From contig NZ_KB895415.1 in NCBI RefSeq assembly GCF_000374845.1, positions 248,001-312,000 on the forward strand: a stretch of DNA of 64,000 bases. Direction: 5' to 3'. The translations under genes and the position numbers were made by a program. The stretch comes from Paenibacillus terrigena DSM 21567. Lineage in GTDB: Bacteria; Bacillota; Bacilli; Paenibacillales; Paenibacillaceae. How positions within the stretch are numbered: the first letter of the stretch is position 1; every line of letters begins with the position of its first letter. Positions 52,889 to 62,603 of this stretch are shown piece by piece. Under the pieces are notes generated by a model that was given only the letters and a program-made list of their open reading frames with translations, was not told the origin of the DNA and did no database searches.

Positions 52889-54004
52889 TTATACGAACTG
52901 AAATGGCTCTGTATTCAGCTCTGATGCGAATACGCGCGTCGCATATTTATTCTCATCCATTTTCTTCTGTAGCATAGCAGCCACAGCAGGCTTGACAATT
53001 TTCTCGACGTTATGGCCAGGATCAATAATCGCAATTCCTGCAGCAATTGCATCATGCGCCGTGTGATAATCGATATCGCCTGTTACGAGTACATCAGCAC
53101 CGCGGAACAGCGCATGCTTCACATAACGGGAACCCGAACCGCCTAAGACAGCAACCTTCTTAATTTCTCGATTGAGATCGCCCACCACACGTACTTGCGG
53201 AACATCGAAACGCTCTTTCACCCGAGCCACTAATGCATCAAGTGTTATAGCTTGATCCAGCTTCCCTACGCGACCTAACCCAAAGCTGCGACCTTTCAGA
53301 TCCATCCGATAGAGATCGTAAGCGACTTCTTCATATGGATGCGCCTTAAGCATCGCTTGAATCACTTTACGCTGAATACTTTGCGGTACAATCGTCTCAA
53401 TCCGCATCTCAGGTACTCGCTCCATTACACCTTCACTACCGATATAGGGATTCGTACCTGCGAGCGGTACGAATGTGCCTGTCCCTTGGCTATTGAAGCT
53501 GCAATGGCTGTAATTCCCGATATGACCGGCCCCTGCATCCAGTACTGCACGAAGCACTTTTTCATAGTCCGTCTCTGGCACGAACACAACAAGTTTGAAC
53601 AACTGATCATTATGAATTTCCTCTAGACAAGTGCAATGCTGGAGCTCCAACGCATCTGCCATCAAGTCATTCACGCCGCCTTCCGCGGTATCCAAATTCG
53701 TATGTGCAATATACACCGCAATGTCGTGTTTGATGAGCTTCTCATACAGCTTGCCAATCGGTGAATCCGTAGTCAGCTGCGCAATGGGACGATAGATAAT
53801 GGCATGATGTGCAATAATCAAATCTACCCCTTTAGCAATCGCCTCATCTACCACTTCCTCCGTAACATCCAGCGCGACGAGAATGTTACGGATTTCCTTG
53901 TTCAAGGTACCGAGTTGAAGACCAATTTTATCGCCTTCCACCGCATAATGCTTAGGTGCGAATTGCTCCATATATTGAATTACGGTCTGTCCTTTTGCAT
54001 ACAT
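52889..54004 (-). CDS. NIF3/YqfO-family metal-binding protein
   Basis: The 371-residue protein has the NIF3 metal-site motifs DLIIAHHAIIYRP, YIAHTNLDTAEGGVNDLMADAL, VLVTGDIDYHTAHDAIAAG and IIDPGHNVEK, with the central PII/CutA-like insertion (LFKLVVFVPETDYEKVLRAVLDAGAGHIGNYSHCSF) of Bacilli members. The family is annotated as GTP cyclohydrolase I type 2-like but has no settled role. Its start overlaps trmK by 25 bp, with GAGGAGG inside trmK, the same gene order as yqfN-yqfO downstream of sigA. Confidence 0.9.
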   Translation of the reverse strand: MYAKGQTVIQYMEQFAPKHYAVEGDKIGLQLGTLNKEIRNILVALDVTEEVVDEAIAKGVDLIIAHHAIIYRPIAQLTTDSPIGKLYEKLIKHDIAVYIAHTNLDTAEGGVNDLMADALELQHCTCLEEIHNDQLFKLVVFVPETDYEKVLRAVLDAGAGHIGNYSHCSFNSQGTGTFVPLAGTNPYIGSEGVMERVPEMRIETIVPQSIQRKVIQAMLKAHPYEEVAYDLYRMDLKGRSFGLGRVGKLDQAITLDALVARVKERFDVPQVRVVGDLNREIKKVAVLGGSGSRYVKHALFRGADVLVTGDIDYHTAHDAIAAGIAIIDPGHNVEKIVKPAVAAMLQKKMDENKYATRVFASELNTEPFQFV

Positions 54005-54753
54005 TGCAGTACCTCCTCAATCTGCTTCACAAGCGCTCCAAAGGCCTGTTCCTTCTCTTTTGCTTCCGGTGCCTGCGATTGCTGCATGGTCTGAATGATC
54101 CGCTCGAATTTGTTCTTCTCCGATGACCATTTGCTTGCGAATGCGTCGTTCCGCTGCGCCAGCAAGTATGGGCCCATCCAAATCAATTGTTCCCGAGATA
54201 CAGCAATACCGAATGACTCCAACGGATTATTCGTATAGAGGGCCTCATTCTCTTCCTCCGCCTCTTCATGACGAATCGCTACAAGGACTTCATAGAATTT
54301 GCCGTCCTCTTCAAGGAGATGTTCGTCGATTAACAACCAATTTTCTTGCAAGAGCCATGATCGTACGGTATCTTCACCAACATTCGGTTGAAGTACAAGC
54401 CGCTGAACGCCTTGCAGTTTGGAAGGATCCGCTGATAAGATTTTTACGATCAGGCTGCCGCCCATTCCAGCGATTGTAATGACATCGACCTCGCCTGGCT
54501 GGATTACCGCAAGACCATCTCCACCCCGCACATCAATGAATGCTTCCAACTTCTCTTCACGCACTTGTTTCCTTGCAGCTTCCAGTGGACCATCATTCAC
54601 TTCGCCAGCAATCGCATGTACCGCTTGTCCATTCTGGACCAAATAGCAAGGCAGCAATGCATGATCCGAACCGATATCCGCAACACGTGATCCTTTGGGT
54701 ACTTGTCTTGCTATCATCGTTAATCGTTCTGATAATTTAATAAGTTTCGTCAT
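53980..54753 (-). CDS. trmK: tRNA (adenine(22)-N1)-methyltransferase TrmK
   Basis: TrmK methylates A22 in the D-loop of bacterial tRNAs using SAM. The 257-residue protein starts MTKLIKLSERLTMIARQVPKGSRVADIGSDHALLPCYLV, with the SAM loop, then TIAGMGGSLIVKIL and LVLQPNVGEDTVRSWLLQENW. It has the C-terminal coiled coil of the family. The start is set by homology with YqfN; upstream sequence in the same frame belongs to the preceding gene, which ends 2 bp before this ATG. Confidence 0.93.
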   Translation of the reverse strand: MTKLIKLSERLTMIARQVPKGSRVADIGSDHALLPCYLVQNGQAVHAIAGEVNDGPLEAARKQVREEKLEAFIDVRGGDGLAVIQPGEVDVITIAGMGGSLIVKILSADPSKLQGVQRLVLQPNVGEDTVRSWLLQENWLLIDEHLLEEDGKFYEVLVAIRHEEAEEENEALYTNNPLESFGIAVSREQLIWMGPYLLAQRNDAFASKWSSEKNKFERIIQTMQQSQAPEAKEKEQAFGALVKQIEEVLQCMQKDRP

Positions 54754-54754
54754 C

Positions 54755-55603
54755 TTATACAACCCACACAATCCATTTTTTTCGTAATGTGAACAACAGT
54801 GCTGCTCCAACCAAAATTTTGACGAATAACGCAAACTGAGTTAATCCTAATAACGCTTGATCATATAGCATCTGGTGCAATTCTGGAACGAACCACAATA
54901 ATGCGCCAACCAGGAAAAGAACCGCTGATCCCGCCTTGTTCTTATGGTGTACGTACCAACTTAACCAGAGCATCACGCCTGAAATTGGGAGCCAGAATAG
55001 CTCCATTTCATACCAGGTTGGGTCCGGCATTGAGCGTGTAAGGAATGCACCATAAATCAATAAAAGTCCTGCCCATCCGCAAAAATGAAGCAGAGGAACC
55101 CGCAAAAATATTCCAATCAACAGCCAGGTTATACTGCAGCCAATGACAAGCGACACAACACTTAATTCAGTATCCAACTGGTGCCAGCGGAGCAATAGCA
55201 TCCCCACCGTAATCATTGTAATGCTTCCGATTCCTATCAACATAAGCCCAATTGTCTGATTCTTACGCTTAATCTTCGCTCCAATTCCATAACAACAGGT
55301 GATAAAAAGGATCCCCGTGAAAATTTGCATTGCCGGATGAAATCCTTTAAAATGAAGTACAACAAAACAAATCAAGGAAAAAATAGCAATTCCAAGCAAA
55401 CATTGTTTCCAGCTCCATTGCAGAACGCGTTCGGCTCGGAACCAGGAGGACTTCGAAACACTTCCATTTGATTGCTCATCGGGATGATCTTGATATAGAT
55501 TCAATAGAAAATCGCAATATTGGTCAGGCAATAATCGGCTTTCACGCCAATGATGAATTTCACGTACAATGATTTTGCGTTTATCCAGTTTTTCTGCTGT
55601 CAT
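54755..55603 (-). CDS. DUF2157-like integral membrane protein
   Basis: The 282-residue protein has a hydrophilic head (EIHHWRESRLLPDQYCDFLLNLYQD), which resembles the start of DUF2157 proteins, and about eight membrane helices. No catalytic motif is apparent. It lies between sigA, which ends in a terminator, and trmK, so it probably starts the transcript that includes trmK and the NIF3 gene. It has no counterpart at this place in B. subtilis. Confidence 0.72.
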   Translation of the reverse strand: MTAEKLDKRKIIVREIHHWRESRLLPDQYCDFLLNLYQDHPDEQSNGSVSKSSWFRAERVLQWSWKQCLLGIAIFSLICFVVLHFKGFHPAMQIFTGILFITCCYGIGAKIKRKNQTIGLMLIGIGSITMITVGMLLLRWHQLDTELSVVSLVIGCSITWLLIGIFLRVPLLHFCGWAGLLLIYGAFLTRSMPDPTWYEMELFWLPISGVMLWLSWYVHHKNKAGSAVLFLVGALLWFVPELHQMLYDQALLGLTQFALFVKILVGAALLFTLRKKWIVWVV

Positions 55604-55670
55604 GGCTCTTTAACCTCTCCCTTATGTGAGAACCGCAGTCGATTGGAGATCCATAATTGCTTCCTTTTTA

Positions 55671-55703
55671 ACAAAAAGACCTACTGCAAACCGCAGAAGG
55701 TCC
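55671..55703 (-). terminator. Terminator of the dnaG-sigA transcript
   Basis: On the minus strand GACCTTCTGC-GGTTT-GCAGTAGGTC forms a 10-bp stem with one mismatch, followed by TTTTTG, 13 bp past the sigA stop. Confidence 0.88.
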
Positions 55704-55715
55704 GAACAATGCGCT

Positions 55716-56849
55716 TTATTCAAGAAAATCTTTAAGACGTTTACTGCGGCTTGGATGACGCAGTTTACGGAGTGCCTTCGCTTCAATCTGACGAATCCGC
55801 TCACGTGTTACGCCGAATACTTTACCAACCTCTTCTAACGTTCTTGTCCGACCGTCATCTAATCCGAAACGTAAACGTAGAACGTTCTCCTCACGCTCGG
55901 TTAACGTATCAAGAACATCTTCCAATTGTTCCTTAAGCAATTCATAAGCTGCAGCATCTGCCGGAGCTAATGCCTCTTGGTCCTCAATGAAATCACCTAA
56001 ATGTGAATCATCTTCTTCTCCGATTGGTGTCTCGAGTGAGACAGGCTCTTGAGCAATCTTCATAATCTCACGAACTTTATCGGTACTGAGTTCCATCTCA
56101 GCTGCAATTTCTTCTGGTGTCGGTTCACGTCCTAACTCTTGGAGTAATTGACGGGAAACCCGAATCAATTTGTTAATGGTCTCAACCATATGGACAGGAA
56201 TACGAATCGTTCTGGCTTGGTCTGCAATCGCACGTGTAATCGCTTGACGAATCCACCAAGTTGCATACGTACTGAACTTAAATCCTTTGCCATGGTCGAA
56301 CTTCTCAACGGCTTTAATTAGACCCATATTGCCCTCTTGAATCAAATCTAGGAACAACATGCCGCGGCCCACATAACGCTTCGCAATACTTACAACGAGA
56401 CGTAAGTTCGCTTCAGCCAATCTCCGCTTCGCCTCTTCGTCACCATTCTCAATTCGAATCGCGAGTTCAACTTCATCGTCTGCGGATAAGAGTGGTACAC
56501 GACCTATCTCTTTCAAGTACATCCGAACAGGATCGTTGATCTTAATACCCGGTGGGAGTGTTAAATCATCATCGAAATTAAATTCATCATGTTCTTGATC
56601 ACGTTCCCGATCATCGGATCCTCGCATGCTCATATCTTCGTCGTTCTCATTGTTAACCTCAATACCATGGTCAGCAAGCTGCTCGAAAAATTCATCCATT
56701 TGCTCCGGATCTTGGTCAAACGGTGAGAGCTTCTCCATAATATCTTTGTAACTAAGGGTGGATCTCTTCTTACCAATTTCAATGAGTTGTTCTTTCACTT
56801 GGTCTAATGTCAATTCTGTTTCTAGTTCAGTATGTTGATCATTCGCCAT
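55716..56849 (-). CDS. sigA: Primary RNA polymerase sigma factor SigA
   Basis: This is the housekeeping sigma factor. The 377-residue protein has a short region 1.1, an acidic linker ([30 protein letters not shown]), and region 1.2 ([11 protein letters not shown]). Region 2 has [37 protein letters not shown] and [23 protein letters not shown]. Region 3 and region 4.2 ([35 protein letters not shown]) follow. GGGAGGAGG precedes the ATG. It follows dnaG by 38 bp, the classical macromolecular synthesis operon order. Confidence 0.98.
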   Translation of the reverse strand: MANDQHTELETELTLDQVKEQLIEIGKKRSTLSYKDIMEKLSPFDQDPEQMDEFFEQLADHGIEVNNENDEDMSMRGSDDRERDQEHDEFNFDDDLTLPPGIKINDPVRMYLKEIGRVPLLSADDEVELAIRIENGDEEAKRRLAEANLRLVVSIAKRYVGRGMLFLDLIQEGNMGLIKAVEKFDHGKGFKFSTYATWWIRQAITRAIADQARTIRIPVHMVETINKLIRVSRQLLQELGREPTPEEIAAEMELSTDKVREIMKIAQEPVSLETPIGEEDDSHLGDFIEDQEALAPADAAAYELLKEQLEDVLDTLTEREENVLRLRFGLDDGRTRTLEEVGKVFGVTRERIRQIEAKALRKLRHPSRSKRLKDFLE

Positions 56850-56887
56850 AATTCGACTCCCTCCTCCCTAGAAACTGCGTTGGTGCA

Positions 56888-58717
56888 TCATTTCAGGTCT
56901 CTCTCTAGGGTTATAATCTCAATTCCAAGCTGTGCAGCACGCGAAGAATCACCAGCACGCACCGCCTCTAACACTTCTTCCTTCTTCCGTTTAATTTCAA
57001 GCTGCTTGGGTACCTTATGAATTTCCCGAATATAATCATCAAGCACTTGAGTATTAAAGTCCATCGGGACTTCCATCATGGAGATCGATATTGCAATCTT
57101 CTCCAATCGGTCATCTGACAAAGAAGCAATAAAGCGGCTAATGTCTGGTTCTTTACCTTGCGCATAGTATGCATATAGATAAGCAGCAAGCGCTGCATGA
57201 TCCTCTACGTTAAATTCATATCCGAGACGTTCTTCTACATAACGAGTCACATCCAAATCCTGCAGCATCATTGCGAGCATTGTACGCTCTGCATTATGGT
57301 AAGCTGGCAGTAAGTTTGGTGGTTCTGTTACTCGTTTTTCATTCATAACATTATTCCACCAATTGTCGTTATTATCCCCAACTGGTTTCTTTTTTTGCAA
57401 GGCAATTCGAAATTCATTACATTCCTGCTTGAGTGTCTCATAATCAAAGATTGGAAACTGTATTGCAAGATCTTTCAAATACACTTCACGTTCCGTCGGC
57501 GATTGCAACTCCGCGATCAATTTGGTCGCTTCACGCACATACCGCTGTTTTCCACCGTCTTCTAGCAGTATATGGCTTTTTTTCAGATATATAAGCTTAA
57601 ATTTCGTTGGAGCAACAGCTGATTCAATAATTTGTTGACGGAACCGTTCTTTCCCATGTGTTTTTATGTATTCATCAGGATCCATTCGATCAGGAAGAAT
57701 ACCGACTGATACGCGAAAATCCGCTTGTTCGAGCATCGGAATGGCTTTCATTGCCGCTGCTTGTCCAGCATCATCGCCGTCATAACAGATGACGATTTCT
57801 TCCGCCTGCGTCTTCAACTGATTTAAATGTTCGGTTGTTAATGCCGTCCCCATGGTAGCTATTCCGTTCGTTACGCCAGCATCCCAGGATTGAATAACAT
57901 CCGCATATCCTTCGAATAGCACAATTTGATTCTGTTTGCGGATCGAAGATTTCGCTTGATTCAAATTGTACAACACACGGCTTTTGTTAAAAAGCATTGT
58001 TTCTGGTGAATTCAAATATTTAGGCTGACCATCATTCATGATCCTTCCAGCGAAAGCAATTACCTTGCCATTGCGGTCCCAAATCGGAAACATGATGCGG
58101 TCTCGGAACCGGTCCACATACCCGGAGCCATCGGATCGAAGCGACAATAGGCCGCCCTTCTCCATCTCCGAGAGGTCAAATTCTCTCTTCGTCAGGAATT
58201 GAGACAATGTATCCCAACGATTCGGAGCGTAGCCAATTTGAAATTGATCAATCAGTTTATCCGTAAATCCACGGCCTCGCAGATACTCCATTGCGGGCTG
58301 ACCATGATCCGAATTCTTAAGCAGAAAATGATATAACATTGCAGTCAAATCATGGGCCTTGAGCAAATCGTCGCGACGCTGATTGCGCGGAAAGTGTTCC
58401 ATCTGCGCGTTCCATTGAACGGGAATATTCGCATCTTCAGCGAGCATTCGAACTGCTTCAGGAAATGAATATCCTTCAATTTCCATGATGAACTTGATTG
58501 CATTCCCACCCTTACCGCAACCATAACAATGGAAAATCTGTTTCTCCGGTGTAACGGTAAATGACGGGGTTTTCTCGGAATGAAAAGGACAGAGTCCTTT
58601 CATATACTTCCCTTGCTTCGATAGATGAACATATTTGCCGACGGTATCGACGATATCATGATGCCGCAGCACCGTCTCAATAACGTCCTCCGGAATGTTG
58701 CCATTACCGGTACTCAT
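56888..58717 (-). CDS. dnaG: DNA primase DnaG
   Basis: DnaG makes RNA primers for replication. The 609-residue protein has the CHC2 zinc-binding domain (CPFHSEKTPSFTVTPEKQIFHCYGCGKGGN), the TOPRIM domain (VLFEGYADVIQSWDAG and EEIVICYDGDDAGQAAAMKA) and a C-terminal helicase-binding domain. The ATG at MSTGNGNIP has AAGGTGG five bases upstream; a start five codons earlier overlaps that site. It lies between yqxD and sigA as in B. subtilis. Confidence 0.97.
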   Translation of the reverse strand: MSTGNGNIPEDVIETVLRHHDIVDTVGKYVHLSKQGKYMKGLCPFHSEKTPSFTVTPEKQIFHCYGCGKGGNAIKFIMEIEGYSFPEAVRMLAEDANIPVQWNAQMEHFPRNQRRDDLLKAHDLTAMLYHFLLKNSDHGQPAMEYLRGRGFTDKLIDQFQIGYAPNRWDTLSQFLTKREFDLSEMEKGGLLSLRSDGSGYVDRFRDRIMFPIWDRNGKVIAFAGRIMNDGQPKYLNSPETMLFNKSRVLYNLNQAKSSIRKQNQIVLFEGYADVIQSWDAGVTNGIATMGTALTTEHLNQLKTQAEEIVICYDGDDAGQAAAMKAIPMLEQADFRVSVGILPDRMDPDEYIKTHGKERFRQQIIESAVAPTKFKLIYLKKSHILLEDGGKQRYVREATKLIAELQSPTEREVYLKDLAIQFPIFDYETLKQECNEFRIALQKKKPVGDNNDNWWNNVMNEKRVTEPPNLLPAYHNAERTMLAMMLQDLDVTRYVEERLGYEFNVEDHAALAAYLYAYYAQGKEPDISRFIASLSDDRLEKIAISISMMEVPMDFNTQVLDDYIREIHKVPKQLEIKRKKEEVLEAVRAGDSSRAAQLGIEIITLERDLK

Positions 58718-58758
58718 CACAACCACCTTCATCCGTACGTAGTATTTATTCGCTATTC

Positions 58759-59217
58759 CTACAAATTCTCCTGCAAGTTCTTTAAAACTTTTGTCAGTTT
58801 GTGTTGAAAAGTTTGTCGATCCTCATCTGTAAAAGGTTTGGGACCTTTGCTATGCTTGCCGCTTCGACGTTGTTTGGCTTGCGTATGCCTGCGGTCTAGC
58901 AGGAAATCAATCGTCTCATCCGTATATTGCTGACCGCGTGTTGACAGAACGATCGCTCGTTTGGCAAGACCGATGGTCGCCAGACCAAAATCCTGTGTAA
59001 CGAGAATATCCTGCGCTTGAATCCGATTGGCAATATAGAGATCAACAGATTGATCGGATCGATCCACTTGCACAATTTCAACACCTTCTGAAGGCTGTAG
59101 TCGATGATCAAATGAGGCAACCATCAAGACGGGAACCGAGAATTGTCTGGATGCTTGAATAATTTCCTGCTTCACAGGGCATGCATCTGCATCCACTACG
59201 ATTCGATACGATGTCAT
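58759..59217 (-). CDS. yqxD: DUF188 protein YqxD (YaiI family)
   Basis: The 152-residue protein starts YRIVVDADACPVKQEIIQASRQFSVPVLMVASFDH and has DILVTQDFGLATIGLAKRAIVLSTRG, the DUF188 pattern, which is a PIN-like fold with conserved aspartates. A basic tail follows. The biochemical role is unknown. Its place just upstream of dnaG-sigA matches yqxD in B. subtilis. The ccpN and yqfL genes that lie upstream there are absent here. Confidence 0.9.
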   Translation of the reverse strand: MTSYRIVVDADACPVKQEIIQASRQFSVPVLMVASFDHRLQPSEGVEIVQVDRSDQSVDLYIANRIQAQDILVTQDFGLATIGLAKRAIVLSTRGQQYTDETIDFLLDRRHTQAKQRRSGKHSKGPKPFTDEDRQTFQHKLTKVLKNLQENL

Positions 59218-59337
59218 TACGATGTAAGACCACCCGATTCATTTTGAATAATATGAAGAAAGAGAACTTATATTCTCCTCCCCCATATTATATACGATAG
59301 AGAATTAAAAAATCCTGCTCGCTCGCTTAACTTAACT

Positions 59338-61416
59338 TTAAGCCCACACAATTTTGGAGAAATCTGCAAACAATTTCAGATCTTCCGCAATGGCATGGAG
59401 CTGTGCCAATCGATTCGCACGAACATCAGCATCCTCAGCCATCACCATTACTTTATCGAAATAAGCTGTAATGGCATCCTGCAATCCGCTAAGTTGTTCA
59501 AGTGCAGCCGCCATATCTCCAGCTTGCAACGCTTCATGATATTTGGCATGAACCGCTTGATGTTGATTGAACAAGTCATGCTCAACCGATTCTACAAATT
59601 TAGATGCATTAATCTCGATAGAGTCTGCCTTGGACGCCAAATTGGATACGCGATTGAAGGATTCAATCGTTACTTTAAAGTCAGATTGCTCCGATACGAC
59701 CTTCATCAATTGCGTTCCACGCGCAACAACAGATACGAGATGATCGAATCCACTTGCCATGACCGCGTCTACGACATCGTAACGTACTTTGTCTGTGAAC
59801 ACATTCTTCACGCGAAGCGCAAAGAAATCACATAGATCTATACGTATTTCATCACGGTTTCGTTTCAACAATTGTGCAGAACCATGAATATCCATCGCCA
59901 TGTCGAATAATTCCGTAAGATTGATCGGCAGCTTGTGATCAAGAATGATCTGTACAATACCTGCAGCTTGACGACGGAGTGCGTATGGGTCCGCTGATCC
60001 TGTAGGAATAATACCAATGGAGAAGCAGCCAACGATCGTATCCATTTTATCCGCGATACTCACGATAGCCCCAATTAGTGAAGCCGGAGAATGATCTCCC
60101 GAGAAACGTGGTTGATAATGTTCGTTAATGGCAGCTGCAACTTGTACAGGCTCTCCCGCTTTACGTGCATAATCTTCACCCATTACGCCTTGCAGTTCAG
60201 GGAATTCATAGACCATTTGCGTCACAAGATCGAACTTGCAAATATCTGCTGTGCGGCTAACAAGCTTCGAAGTATCCGCATCTGCTTGCATACGTGCAGC
60301 AAGTTTATCCGAAATCGCACGAATCCGACGAACCTTATCACCAACAGTACCTAGTTCCTCATGGAATACGATGGTTTCCAATTTCGCAAGTGCATCTGCA
60401 ATCGGGAAGTTCTGATCTTCATCATAGAAGAATTTCGCGTCAGACAGTCGTGCACGCAATACCTTCTCATTCCCTTTTGCTACCGTATCAATCGCATGGC
60501 GATTCCCGTTACGAACAGTAACAAAGAACGGCAGCAATTGTCCGGATGCATCAAGCACTGGGAAATAACGTTGATGTTCACGCATCGATGTAATTAGCAC
60601 CTCTTGCGGAATTTCCAGGAAGGAAGGATCGAACGTACCGAACAAGACATTCGGATATTCAACGAGGAACAAGACTTCCTCTAGCAGATCTTCCTTGATC
60701 GCAATCTTCCATTGCTTCTCGTCAGCGAGTGCATTGATTTGAGCCAAGATTAATTGCTCGCGTTCTTCAAGATCTGCAACGACGAACTGCTCACGCAATT
60801 TCGCTACATATTCCGTTGGTTCCGACACGACCGTTTCTTGACCTAAGAAGCGATGTCCTCGCGTTACATTGCTCGCAGTAACACCACAAATCTCTAACGG
60901 GATAATGTCTGTTCCGAACAATGCAACCATCCAACGAATTGGACGAACGAATTTAAAATCATAAGCGCCCCAGCGCATATTTTTCGGGAAGTTCATGGAT
61001 GAAATGCAGTGCATGAGCCCTTCCGATAGAACCGAAGCCGTCTCTACACCCGCGCTGCTTTTATTTGCATAAATATATTCAACGCCGCTAAGCTCTTTGA
61101 AGTAAAATTGCTCAGGATCAACGCCTTGACTGCGCGCAAACCCTAATGCCGCTTTACTCCAATTGCCGCTATCGTCCAGTGCAATTTTACGCGAAGGGCC
61201 TTTCACTTCTTCGTTAATGTCCTGTTGTTTCTCAGCCACTTGATGGATGAGTACCGCAATACGTCTTGGTGTCGCATAAGCCTCAACTTCACCGAATTCG
61301 ATCCGAGCTTCACTTAGCCATTTCATGACACGATCTTTCAATTGATCCATACTACTCCGAAGGAAACGAGCCGGAACTTCTTCCATACCGATTTCGAGTA
61401 ATAAATCTCTAGTCAT
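59338..61416 (-). CDS. glyS: Glycyl-tRNA synthetase beta subunit
   Basis: This is the beta subunit of the heterotetrameric bacterial glycyl-tRNA synthetase, which recognises tRNA. The 692-residue protein begins TRDLLLEIGMEEVPARFLRSSMDQL and shows ATPRRIAVLI, KNMRWGAYDFKFVRPIRWMVALFG, PNVLFGTFDPSFLEIPQEVL and the C-terminal anticodon-binding DALR-type region. The ATG at MTRDLLLE follows AAGGAGATG. It begins directly after the glyQ stop and is controlled by the same T-box leader. Confidence 0.97.
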   Translation of the reverse strand: MTRDLLLEIGMEEVPARFLRSSMDQLKDRVMKWLSEARIEFGEVEAYATPRRIAVLIHQVAEKQQDINEEVKGPSRKIALDDSGNWSKAALGFARSQGVDPEQFYFKELSGVEYIYANKSSAGVETASVLSEGLMHCISSMNFPKNMRWGAYDFKFVRPIRWMVALFGTDIIPLEICGVTASNVTRGHRFLGQETVVSEPTEYVAKLREQFVVADLEEREQLILAQINALADEKQWKIAIKEDLLEEVLFLVEYPNVLFGTFDPSFLEIPQEVLITSMREHQRYFPVLDASGQLLPFFVTVRNGNRHAIDTVAKGNEKVLRARLSDAKFFYDEDQNFPIADALAKLETIVFHEELGTVGDKVRRIRAISDKLAARMQADADTSKLVSRTADICKFDLVTQMVYEFPELQGVMGEDYARKAGEPVQVAAAINEHYQPRFSGDHSPASLIGAIVSIADKMDTIVGCFSIGIIPTGSADPYALRRQAAGIVQIILDHKLPINLTELFDMAMDIHGSAQLLKRNRDEIRIDLCDFFALRVKNVFTDKVRYDVVDAVMASGFDHLVSVVARGTQLMKVVSEQSDFKVTIESFNRVSNLASKADSIEINASKFVESVEHDLFNQHQAVHAKYHEALQAGDMAAALEQLSGLQDAITAYFDKVMVMAEDADVRANRLAQLHAIAEDLKLFADFSKIVWA

Positions 61417-61417
61417 T

Positions 61418-62296
61418 CTACACATCTCCTTTCTTAAGCATTGGGAAGCCTAGCTTCTCACGCTCTGCCAGATACGTCGCAGCAATTTGACGAGATAGGT
61501 TACGAACACGTGTAATGTAGCCGGTACGTTCCGTTACGCTGATCGCCCCACGCGCATCAAGTAAGTTGAATGTATGGGAACATTTCAATACATAATCATA
61601 AGCCGGGAACACGAGATTCTGATCCATCGTCTTACGCGCTTCTTCCTCATAGGTATTGAACAATTGGAACAGCATTGGAACATCGGAAGTCTCGAAAGTA
61701 TATTTGGAATGCTCGTATTCAGGCTGCAAGAATACATCTCCATATGTAATCCCGTCAACCCATTCCAATTCGAACACATTCTCTTTCGCTTGAATATAAG
61801 ACGCAAGACGTTCTAGACCATACGTAATCTCAACGGCAACCGGATTCGTCTCGATACCGCCAACTTGTTGGAAGTATGTGAATTGGGTTACTTCCATCCC
61901 ATCGAGCCATACTTCCCAGCCCAATCCCCAAGCGCCAAGACCTGGATGCTCCCAATTATCTTCGACGAACCGAATGTCATGTTCAAGTGGATCTACACCA
62001 AGACGTTTCAAGCTCTCAAGATATAGCTCTTGAATATTGTCCGGTGAAGGCTTCATAATGACCTGGAATTGATGATGCTGATAGAGACGGTTCGGGTTCT
62101 CTCCATAACGTCCGTCTGCTGGACGGCGAGAAGGTTCAACATAAGCAACGTTCCACGGTTCAGGACCAATGCTGCGCAAGAATGTCATTGGATTCAGCGT
62201 TCCGGCACCTTTCTCTACATCGTAAGGCTGAACTACGACACATTTTTGTTCGGCCCAGAAATTTTGCAGGGTCAGAATAATCTGTTGAAAATTCAT
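61418..62296 (-). CDS. glyQ: Glycyl-tRNA synthetase alpha subunit
   Basis: This is the catalytic alpha subunit. The 292-residue protein begins [79 protein letters not shown], the class II-type active site of this family, and contains [29 protein letters not shown] precedes the ATG. A glycine-specific T-box leader of about 270 nt lies upstream, so expression should rise when uncharged tRNA-Gly accumulates. Confidence 0.97.
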   Translation of the reverse strand: MNFQQIILTLQNFWAEQKCVVVQPYDVEKGAGTLNPMTFLRSIGPEPWNVAYVEPSRRPADGRYGENPNRLYQHHQFQVIMKPSPDNIQELYLESLKRLGVDPLEHDIRFVEDNWEHPGLGAWGLGWEVWLDGMEVTQFTYFQQVGGIETNPVAVEITYGLERLASYIQAKENVFELEWVDGITYGDVFLQPEYEHSKYTFETSDVPMLFQLFNTYEEEARKTMDQNLVFPAYDYVLKCSHTFNLLDARGAISVTERTGYITRVRNLSRQIAATYLAEREKLGFPMLKKGDV

Positions 62297-62336
62297 TTTC
62301 CATACTCCTTTTCTTCTCTTTAATGGTTTCTGTACA

Positions 62337-62555
62337 ACAAAAAACTCTCATCTCTATGCCTGTTGTACAGACATAGGGACGAGAGTATATTTTCCCGCGG
62401 TTCCACCCTACTTGATCAAGAAACTTGATCCGCTTTTCCTAACATGTGGTTTCGCTCGGAGTGCCCTTCATTCGCATCATTGGACCGGGCTCCCACCACC
62501 CCCGACTCGCTTAACTCAACCTTAACGAACTACTCTTTCCGACCACTTATACTTA
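62337..62555 (-). ncRNA. Glycine T-box leader of glyQ-glyS
   Basis: On the minus strand the T-box sequence GGGTGGAACCGCGGG is at 62408-62394. An intrinsic terminator follows (stem arms about 62386-62370 and 62360-62344, then TTTTTT to 62338). Upstream is a Stem I with an AGTA turn near 62535 and a likely GGC specifier at 62465-62463 followed by A, in the context GAAGGGCACTCC. Uncharged tRNA-Gly would pair its CCA end with the T-box and stabilise the antiterminator. Confidence 0.93.
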
Positions 62556-62574
62556 AAAATACATAACTTGATTT

Positions 62575-62603
62575 ATTATAGCGCTAAATATTGTATTTGT
62601 CCA
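62575..62603 (-). promoter_or_regulatory. Promoter of the glyQ T-box leader
   Basis: TGGACA (62598-62603) and a consensus TATAAT (62575-62580) on the minus strand are 17 bp apart. The -35 lies within the last codons of recO, and the start would be near 62568. Confidence 0.75.
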
